The notes under the pieces were generated by a model. That model did no database searches. It saw only the letters and a list, made by a program, of their open reading frames with translations, and was not told where the DNA came from. DNA of 64,000 nucleotides from Phlegmacium glaucopus. Its lineage: Eukaryota > Basidiomycota > Agaricomycetes > Agaricales > Cortinariaceae. Within the stretch, counting starts at the first letter, position 1. The number at the start of each line of letters is the position of its first letter. Positions 55,423 through 64,000 of this stretch are shown piece after piece. The stretch covers positions 624,570 to 688,569 of the forward strand of contig MU130378.1 of the NCBI GenBank assembly GCA_015039465.1. Reading direction: 5' to 3'. The position numbers were made by a program, and so were the translations under genes.

Positions 55423-58400
55423 ATGACAGTGAAAGACCTCGTTCTGCTATATGAATCTCCTTCATCCGAGTCTCCTTCAACCAGCCTGAGTATCCAAGAG
55501 CAAGAGCAACGGGGAAAGCTCTCTCCACAAATTCAGCGCAAGGTATCCATTCAGTTGCCTCCCCCTACTCCTGCCAGATTTATCAAGCGGTCGGAGGCGC
55601 GCCTCAACGCGTCTCCCTCAACTCGAAACGAAACATCACGCACTACTCAGCACCCGCTTTCGACGACCCATTTAACGACCTCTCATGACTATGGTCGGGA
55701 GCCATTCCTTGAAACCAACGGCTTCCTGCAGGAACCAAAATCCATTTTTGCGATACCCCGTGTTCCGTCGCGCAAGATCTCACGATTTTCCCTTCCAAAT
55801 TCATTCGACACCCTACCTTCTGACGACCGGCCCCCAGAGCAGGAATCGCTCGCACAACTCATCTATCCTCCTAATTTGGCAAGCAGTGAGGACTCTCCTT
55901 TGAAAGGCCCTCATTCAACATCATATGGATACAGTTCTTCATCCCATAAGCCTGTGCCGGCGCAGACGATCTTTGCTAGAAATGGATATGCCCTGAGTCT
56001 CCCGAAACTCGACGAATATCTTGCTTTACTTTCTCCTCCAGATATTAGCGCTGTAGTCTGTGAAAGAAGGGAAAACATGTTTCTACCTATGGACCAATTA
56101 GCAAAAACTAAGCTGTCGTTGGAGGACTTGGAAAATAACTCGACCGTTGCTCCTTTTTGGCGTAATCGCAAGCTACTAATTGGAACACCCTTAGGTTATC
56201 TCTTGGGGATTCTGGTATGTGAATCAAGTCATTTCAATACCATGCATTCTGACCATGTATAGGGTTCGAGTGCCCTTGCATCTCTCTATAGTTTGCAGGG
56301 TCTTATCAACACGGTGCAAATCTTTGCTTTAATCCTTAGCACAATCGGTAAGACATTCCAAGCTTTTGAAGATTTTCCTTGACACAGTTTGTCCATCTAG
56401 TGCCAGTGGCGGGTAAAGATTTGGCAGACAATTGGAAGAAATTGCTATTAGGAACCATGTAAGTCGATGTTAGTCCCGCCACCACTCATCTGACGAAAAT
56501 TCTCGTCCGAAGACCCAACGTACTGGCGTTGAACTTTGCAACCGTCACGTCCCAGTCACTTCTCTTTCTCACTATTTTCTTGATGATTGCTGCAGTACTG
56601 CTCTACTGCTTTTATCGATCAATTCACCGTGATAGTAACGATTCCGTCGAAGGTCTACAACAAGCGAAAAGTAACGGGAAACAATGGGGTCTCCTCCTGG
56701 TCACCTTTTTGTTAACAGTTATCTATTTACCTCTGAGTACGATGTCTGTTCATGTCCTCGTTTGGTCTGAGGAATTGTGGGCAATACCGAATCCTTACAC
56801 CAATTCAACTGTATTCCCTCCTGTTGTGGCACCTCTCGGACCTCCAGCTGAATTCCGAGATCCTCTCGATTTTTGTTGGACGACGACAATGAAACGGAAT
56901 GAAGTGAACTTCGCCCCTATTTCTGTGATTCTGTCAATCATCGCATTGATCGCCGTGAGTCCTCAATAGTTCTCGACAAGAAACCATCTAATAGCAAAGA
57001 CCAGTTGACAATATGGTATCCAATAGCACTGGCTCGTGTTATTCGCCGGTCAGTGCCGATGGCAGACAAGTTCACAGAGCTTGGTCGCCCTCGCAGTCAG
57101 GTTGACATGGATGCAGAATATCAACGACTACTTGACCGAGACAGCAACCCGTTTGCCTTCTTATACAAAAGTACAGTTATGCCCAAGTTGCTGAGCTTCT
57201 CTCATCTAACATATATTACCTAGACTTTCGTCGAGGCTGGGCTACATACGAGTCAATCTATTTGCTTGCAAAGCTCAGCACGCTCTTGCTCATTGCCGTT
57301 ATTGACCCCAACAATTGTTTTTTCCGCTCCCTGTCGCGCTCTGCGGTTCCTATTGCTCGTCAAATACTCCTGTTGCTCTCGACTGTTGGATTTTTCGTTG
57401 CGCAATGCATCTTTACACCATTTTTGGACCCCGTCGATAATGCCAGTGAATGGACTTCGCGACTCAGTTATATTGCTACTTCTATGACTGCCCTTGCAGT
57501 GGTTCTCAATCTGCCAGGAATAAATGTCCTCAATACCTATATACTCTACGGCATCTATATTGTAACTTACGGACTCGGATTTTGTATGTTGTACATTTGT
57601 TCAACCTTTTATGACGTGCTTACTATCGTGATGACAGATTTTGCAGTCATTGACTTCGGTTGGATGCAACGATTTGTCAAACGTATGAACCTGCCAACTC
57701 CACCCCTCTTATATTTTCTAACTTTTATGGAAGGGCTGACTAAAAGGATTGATTTCAGTAAGCATATTCACTACTTTACAGCCAGTATTAACTTCTGACA
57801 TCTTACATCAGGCATTGACGTATTTTCACCTCGGTACGCTTCCTTCTGACTGGAACGCGTTAATGAGATTTATTTCTGCCTAAAGTCTGGATATCTCCTC
57901 CTCGTCCATTCATACGAAGCGAAGAATCTGGCAAGAATCCATAACAACACTTCTACTCACCGATAGCGAATGCCATATACCTGCAAAGCAGAGCATGAGT
58001 TTTGCTCAAGCACGAGATTCAGAGTATCCACCGTTTCTTCTAGGTTTCGAAGGGACGCCGGGTGAAAGACATGTTGAAAACCTCAAGGTTAGTTGTCCCT
58101 AATGAAAAGTCAATTGTTGGGCCCATTCAGCTACAGATCTTACGGGAAGTTGGCTCTGAAGTATATAGTAGGGCAGTCGCCTTAACGACTGGTCCAGACC
58201 ATGCATGGTATCGATATATTGAGGACGAGATACAGAAGAATTACATCGGTCCAGATAGCTATTGGAAGAAGCCTGGCGAAGGTTCAATAGATCAGCATGT
58301 AAGCTATTTTGGAAATGCTTGGTGGATTCCCTTTCCTCCGACTCTTGTATGCGTTTCCTTCTTACATCTGAATTGACTCATGTTGAATGATGACCGTAGG

Positions 58401-59860
58401 TTCTACGTTACGATGACGGCCCATCTGCCGTTTTAAGCGATACACTGGATTTAGAAGAATATATTGCGCAAAATTCAAGTTTCGATATACAGCAGAAACG
58501 ATATGTGCGCATGTCTCTGAGAGTTTTAGATGGCCGAATTGTTCGATGGCCATATGACCATTTAGAGGTGTGATCATTTTTGAAAAACGATAAAACTGGA
58601 TTCATGGCTAATCAGTTCTTTCTGTAGGATCTTGGCTCTCAATCAATCTGGAATTGTCGAAGAAGACACTACACGGCTGTGACTGCGACTCATTTTCAAA
58701 ATGCTGTTTTGCACATTAAACATCAAGGACAATTGATATGGCAAGGGCTGAATCTAGGAAGTGGATTCAGAGTCGAGCTCAACTACTCCAAAGATGTTAC
58801 AGTCCCTGGGGAAGTAATTGGTCTAACCAAGCATTTTGGTCTTACCCCTCCATTGGCCCGTTTTCTCGAGCTTAATAAGCCGCTAATTGATGAAGGACTA
58901 TACGAAATAGAGGAGAAGTTATCCAGTTATCGACGAGACCGCCGAAAAGAATGTTTGTGGAAAAGACGAGTATTGAGCTACCGGTTCCTGACGTTTGTCT
59001 ATGATCGGCCTCGTGATCCATCTGGATTGGTGAAGAGTTCTATCGAAAATGAACGAGATCCCCGAGTTCGAAGACTATTGATAGATAATGAAGCTGTTTT
59101 CAAGTCGGCGTATAATCGCCTTGCAACTGTATCCACTTCGGAGGTGGCAACTTGGTGGTATATACTTTGGGTGGGTTAACATCTGCTGGTATCTTTCCGA
59201 AACGCAGCACTGTACAAATTCTGATAATGGTCCTGCAGGACGATTTATGGCGAAGAAATCATGATACTATAGCAGCCTTGGAACTTCATGCAGCAGACTT
59301 TAATCCTCACTTTGTGACCTCAATCGCTTATACACCCTTACCTCGAGCTGCTCTGGAAAATTTTCTGATACAGAGAGGGCTGTTGCATAGCCGCACGCGC
59401 TGGAGCGACTTTTTCCATGCTGGTTTTTTAAACAAAGTTTATGCACGATTGAATGACATCGTTTTTCGAAATTCAGACCAGGTGAGTTGTTCGGTTTCCA
59501 AATATTAAATGCGAAGCTTACTTTCAACCACAGGCTATCAGGTACCATCTCGGAGATGATCAAAGGAAGCTGAACATGGAAGACATCGACGTGTTAACGC
59601 AGGGCGGATCTTCCACCTTGGGAACGGGTGGTGGAACTGATCATAACGATTCATGGATACGCTTCCGACCAAAATACCGGTGGGAAGGTCTCCTGAGTGA
59701 TCCTCCACACAAAGGTGGTCTTGAAGGCCGTAAAAAGTGGTTGGCGAAGCTCCAAGCTTGGTTTGGCATCTCACCGCTTTGGAGGTCGGGGTTATCTTCG
59801 AACGGGATTTCGTTTGATGTGGAGTTGAAAAATGGACGTTATGTACTTTTAGATGATTGA
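55423..59860 (+). CDS. Large multi-pass membrane protein, unknown, basidiomycete-conserved type
   Basis: I do not know the function. The N-terminal 200 residues are Ser/Pro-rich and disordered. Then come membrane segments at LGYLLGILGSSALASLYSL, LLFLTIFLMIAAVLLYCFY, GLLLVTFLLTVIYLPL, FAPISVILSIIALIA, ILLLLSTVGFFVAQCIF, ILYGIYIVTYGLGF and others, with loops such as DFCWTTTMKRNEVNFAP. The C-terminal 500 residues are soluble and look ordered: VALTTGPDHAWYRYIEDEIQKNYIGPDSYWKKPGEG, GNAWWIPFPPTLV, VLSYRFLTFVYDRPRDPSG, LHAADFNPHFVTSIAYTPLPR. Similar proteins are often mislabelled as proteophosphoglycans. About fourteen exons are implied, and the start (MTVKDLVLLYESPSS) is uncertain. Some exons near 57800-58060 were not resolved. 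Confidence 0.7.
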
Positions 59861-60003
59861 TATCACTGTCTATATTTTATCTTATTTAAGGACGATCCAA
59901 ATTCGCCAATGCGGAGTTGACAAATCAATCGAGACATCTTGTGACCTAAAAACTACCATCGGCCTTTACTATTAGAACGCGCCTCATACTGCCTCATAGT
60001 GAA

Positions 60004-61469
60004 ATGCCTCGTCGTCCACGACCAGCCCATAGGGTCCCTCCGGGCCAAGTTAATCATCGGGCACCACCTAAAGCGAAAATTGTTCCTAAAGTCCACCGGC
60101 AGTTTCATGAACCAGAATCCAAAGATAGCAAAGTTGCCTATGAAGAAGAGAGCTCGTTTTCTGAAGAATTCAAGGAAGGATCTGGGGAAGAAGATAGACC
60201 GAGTGCCCAGAATGCTTTGAAACGAAAGCGTGAAGAAGAGGACGAGGATAAGGACGAGGACGAGGACGAGGATGAGGAAGTGGATGAAGAGACTGACGTT
60301 GATATTGATGCTGATACACCTCGCGTTGTTCAATGGCTTGACGATGACGACATCTTGCCCGGTCAATCCTGGGAGGATGAATTAAGACAGAAGGCACCTG
60401 ATGAAGTGCGTCTTTATTTACTTTTACTCTTAACAATATGTTGAAGACCTTTTTGAATTTCAGGAAATGCTGGAAGCTGGTCAGCCTTCGAAATAAACTG
60501 CTGATGGAGCAAGGGTAACTAATTATGAACTGCTCAGATCTCAAGGACCTTCCTCTGGGAGCTTTGCTCAGAGCACGACGCGCTTTTACTGAGGCTGAGA
60601 CCGATTCTGCAGCTGATTCCGATACAAACAGTGGGTCGGATAGTGACTTGGAACGGACCGTTGAAGAAGTGAAAGGCAAAGGAAAAGAAAAGGTGGAATG
60701 GAATATCAAACCTAGGAAAGATATCCCAAAGAGAGCCCATAAAAATGCGTGAGTTAGGCTTTGTGATATTATCTTAAACCTTTTCAATTAATGTTCGCAG
60801 GCCTATTGAAGTTACATCTAAAAGACCCGTGACGAGAAAAAGAACAGTGGTTGAAGTGCCTAAAATTGTGAGACTGAAATCCTCCACATTACATTGCACT
60901 GACTGCTGAACAAAAAAAGGTACCACGGGATCCACGATTCTTAGCCACGGCTGGGGAATTTTCGCCGGAAAAGTTCTCAAAATCATATAGTTTCCTTACG
61001 GACAAGCACAAAATGGAGCTAGCAACATTGCGAGAAACGTTGAAGCAAGCACGGAAATTATTGGCATCATCGCCAAGAGATTTGCGAAATGAACGAGAAG
61101 ATGAAGTGTATCGATTGGAGCAAGCGATAAAACGCGCGGAGAGCACGGTGAACAAAGATCGGCTAGACCAAGTGGAACGAGATGCGCTAGGAAAAGCAAA
61201 GAAGGAGGAAGTAGAGAAGCGACAGCAGGGTAAAGGAAAGTGGTTCTTGAAGAAAGGTAAGTTATATGGGATATTTTCAAGTTTATTTATTGACATATTG
61301 GTGCGTAGCTGATCGCCAGCAACTTGTGACGAAAGCGCGATATGAAGCACTTGCTAAGGAAGGGGGTACACGGGCTGTGAAGAAGGCGATATTGAGAAAG
61401 CAAAAGAAAGTGAGCCAGAGCGAGAAGAGATCGCGGCCATATAAAAAACAGAAAAGCGTGGGAGAATAA
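60004..61469 (+). CDS. RRP36: rRNA biogenesis protein RRP36
   Basis: Nucleolar factor for early cleavages of the 35S pre-rRNA. Start [19 protein letters not shown], then an acidic low-complexity region. A 16-nt microexon (60464-60479, EMLEA) joins KAPDE to [17 protein letters not shown]. The conserved body follows: [153 protein letters not shown], with a basic end. All of this matches RRP36. Six exons, about 390 residues; it is longer than yeast because of the acidic part. Confidence 0.93.
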
Positions 61470-61557
61470 ACAGTGATGGCTGCATGTTGTCTTTTTTCAC
61501 TTCTGTCACCTGCCTATCATATGTAGGCATGCATATGCTGTCATCCTTCTTGCAGTC

Positions 61558-63922
61558 ATGTCCGTTCATCATGATATATATCGTGGTGAACCCTCTCAAC
61601 AACAAGCGCCTTCCATTATATCCACCTCATCGTCATCAGCATCATCTGTCATTGCGGCCGGTCGATTAGGTGTAATTGCAGCAAAAGTAGAACTCGCGAT
61701 CTCAAGATGGGCAAAAAATGTCAGAGGAAACTCTTCCGCTTCCTCCGATTCCAGTTCATCCCACTCTTCCTCATCCTCATCTAATTCGTCCATTGTAACT
61801 TTAACCAAATCTCAACAAACCCGTCAGCGTAGCAGACGGTCTAGTCACTCCTCGCTACGTACTTTGCAGTCAGATCGTGACATTGCGGCCCGGATTTTGC
61901 GCATGAAGGCCCTTGAAGAGTTTAGACGCATTCCCCGACAATTTGCCCTTTATTTACCTCCTTCCATCATACCGAAACCTCCACAGAACCAGCCAGATGG
62001 TCAACCGACAGGCCATCCTTTCACCAGTTCAACTTCCTTACCCTTAGTTCTCAACCAGCTTGACCTGGCCATAAAAAAAGCCAAAAGAAACCGCCGCCTT
62101 CGCCAAAGACGCACAAGTCCGCAATTCTCTTCTTTTGCTTCGTTAACGGTACACGATAATCAATCGGACCAGGTTCATCTACGCGCTCCACGAGGGAGGA
62201 AAGGCAAACATCGTGAATCACCAACAAGAGCCAAATCTCCTCCTGTCATCGAAGGGTCCACATCTAAACCTCAGGCTTGGTTCTTGGACGTGGCAAACCC
62301 GTCTTGGGCGGATTTGCATGCCATCGGCAAGGTACGATTTGCAGTATGTCTGATCTATGATGGATAGCCTGACACTTGAATAGCTTTTGCATATACATCC
62401 CTTAACGTTAGAAGATATCCTCCAGCAAGATCCCCGTGAGAAGCTGGAACTCTTTACTAATCTTGGATACTATTTTATCTCCTTCAGAGCTATCGAATCC
62501 AGAGCTACAAAGGAAAGGCTTCAACGCGAAACAGCTGATTCAGGTAATAATTGGAACCTCGACGAGGGTTCTCTTGGAGAAGCCAATGTATATTTAACTG
62601 TATTTGATGATGGAATCTGTTGTGTATGGATCCTTCTTTCGTCACTCTTTTCCAGTCGCTGACACCTTACAGTTCCATTTTACGGACGTTTCGGGTGCGC
62701 ATTAAGAAGTAGATCGATGTTCGCTGTTAATTGAACGTATAGAACACATTGATCGTGTACGAAATAGAATGGTTTTACTCCAAGAGGTTGTCAATATGTC
62801 TTCAGGTTTGTCGTCCGGTCAAAAAGGATTAAAAAGATATTAATGATTTCTGCATACAGACTGGATCGCTCATGATATCCTTGACTCCATTGTCGATTCT
62901 TTCTTTCCTTTCCTCGAAAATATCGAGACCGAGGCCATGGCCATTGACAACATCATTTTTTCTGGGTATACGGATCAAATTATACCTGCGGAGCCTCCAA
63001 AATTGGCATCGATGACCCCAATGATATCAGGTCTAGCCAAAAGAGTAGTCCCACCCCGAACCAACGCGGGTCCACAGTTGGAAGAAAAGTATTCAAATGA
63101 TCAGAAACTTGGAGATGAGAAATCTCAATATCCCCTTCGACCTCGCTTCGTGGCGCCTCGTCTCACAGTTTCTCTGGCGTTTCATCGCATGAAACGATCC
63201 ATTAGTAATGCTTGGAAATTATGGACAACGAAGGCCGAGCCACCTCCAACTCCGTCGCAGTTGACGTTACGGCGTATTGGATCGACAAGGAAGGTCACCA
63301 CTTCCCTTGTACGTCTCCTGGCCACAAAGTCGGACGTGCTTACTGCATTTCGGAAACGGCTGATGAGAGTAGCTGCTCTAAAAGCTAAGTCGATGACTGG
63401 GCGGAGTAGTGACGATCTTGAAATTGCCATTTACAGTGGAGATGTTCAGGGTTAGTCCGTTCTTCCATGCTTCTTCAGCTTTATAATGGAAAGCACTGCA
63501 GATCATATTTTGACACTGCAACATGCTTTGGTACACTATGAACGCGTGCTCAGTCAATTGAATCCTATATATGTATCTCAACTCCGCGCAGAGGTTTCGA
63601 CAACGAAGAATACGGCCGATGTAAATTTACTTTATCTAACCACGGTGGCCGTATGCTGTGCGACTGTTCAAATTATGATCGGTAGGTTGACTGCGTTCTG
63701 TATACGAACCGACATTGATCTTATTTCATTTCGTCAGGCCTACTCTCTTTGAACATCCATATCCCACACAATCGCCATGCAAAGGGAAGTCCATTCTTTG
63801 TATTTGGTATTGTGCTCAGCTTGTCAGCTATCATCGTCGGCATATTACTTTGGGTTATCCGTCATTGGTGGAAGCAGTCAAAGCGACGACGACGACAGTC
63901 CTCTGGCGTGAATTTATTGTGA
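61558..63922 (+). CDS. CorA/MNR2-type magnesium transporter
   Basis: Fungal CorA-family channel, probably vacuolar like Mnr2. A long Ser-rich cytosolic N-terminus is followed by WFLDVANPSWADLHAIGK, LLHIHPLTLEDILQQDPREKLELFTNLGYYFISFRAIES, FHFTDV..HIDRVRNRMVLLQE, DWIAHDILDSIVDSFFPFLENIETEAMAIDN and LTAFRKRLMRVAAL. The C-terminal pair of helices is VNLLYLTTVAVCCATVQIMIG...LSLN and FFVFGIVLSLSAIIVGILLWVI, with a basic tail. Where CorA proteins carry the Gly-Met-Asn filter motif at the end of helix 1, this one reads GLLSLNIHIPHN, so Met and Gly are replaced. About seven exons and about 680 residues. The gene is complete in the window. Confidence 0.88.
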
Positions 63923-64000
63923 TGGAAAAGTCCACAAATATGTATTCGATCCCAAGAGCACATTCTGTATGGCTAGCTACCAGTTGTTGCTACATATTAA

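Noticed and set aside
60170..60787. 205-codon minus frame opposite RRP36
   Set aside because: Antisense of GAR-rich acidic codons; the RRP36 frame is conserved and spliced.
1..64000. tRNA and other small RNA genes
   Set aside because: I scanned by eye for B-box-like GTTCRANNC with a matching A-box and stems and found none convincing; a covariance search would be decisive.

Overview
The window reads as nuclear DNA of a filamentous basidiomycete, most likely an agaricomycete. Genes are dense and intron-rich, and most introns are about 45-65 nt with CTAAC/CTGAC-like branch sites and GT-AG ends. Families typical of that group are present: a delta-8 sphingolipid desaturase, a leucine-rich F-box-like protein, a DUF2235 hydrolase with tiny exons, a single-pass membrane protein with a Kre9/Knh1-like ectodomain, and a very large multi-pass protein of unknown role. 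I support about 33 protein-coding genes plus one transposase scrap. I found no rRNA, tRNA, CRISPR array or recognisable secondary-metabolite cluster. All coordinates and splice sites were read by eye without transcript data.

Layout. 1-1459: no convincing gene. 1460-9622: Kre9-like membrane protein (-), MetE-like methyltransferase (-), ribosomal protein eL13 (+), sphingolipid desaturase (-). 9919-18624: Pal1-like morphology protein (+), HIS7 (-), D-3-phosphoglycerate dehydrogenase (+), RAD51 (-), F-box protein (+). 18862-27175: mitochondrial uL4m (-), cytosolic uS9/RPS16 (+), a transposase relic, a Rap1-like BRCT/Myb protein (+), a complex I NDUFA11-like subunit (-), an EED-like WD40 protein (+). 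27467-29427: a proline-rich unknown (-) and a secreted ten-repeat precursor with dibasic cleavage sites (-). 29774-37473: ESF1 (+), NudC (-), a Siz/PIAS SUMO ligase (+), ADP/ATP carrier (+). 37745-49765: a pseudouridine-phosphate glycosidase/PfkB kinase fusion (+), IRC3 helicase (-), MoaE (+), ICE2 (-), DUG3 (-), phosphoacetylglucosamine mutase (-). 49884-63922: SEC17 (+), NUS1 (+), DUF2235 hydrolase (+), multi-pass unknown (+), RRP36 (+), CorA/MNR2-type Mg transporter (+).

The most interesting locus is 28717-29427 on the minus strand. It encodes a signal peptide followed by exactly ten 21-residue units. Each unit starts with Arg-Arg and carries a nearly invariant 19-residue core, QIPTEDPVKSPAGTIVPYS. 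The core is kept although the DNA of the copies differs at synonymous sites. This is the architecture of fungal Kex2-processed repeat precursors, so the gene probably releases many copies of one short secreted peptide. I know of no described peptide with this core.

Many genes are paired head to head over very short gaps: HIS7/phosphoglycerate dehydrogenase 61 bp, NDUFA11/EED 64 bp, IRC3/MoaE 85 bp, AGM1/SEC17 118 bp. The HIS7 gap holds a perfect Gcn4/CPC1-type TGAGTCA. The uL4m/uS9 gap holds a 13-bp element twice. Several genes contain exons of only 13-17 nt, and two introns have GC-AG ends.
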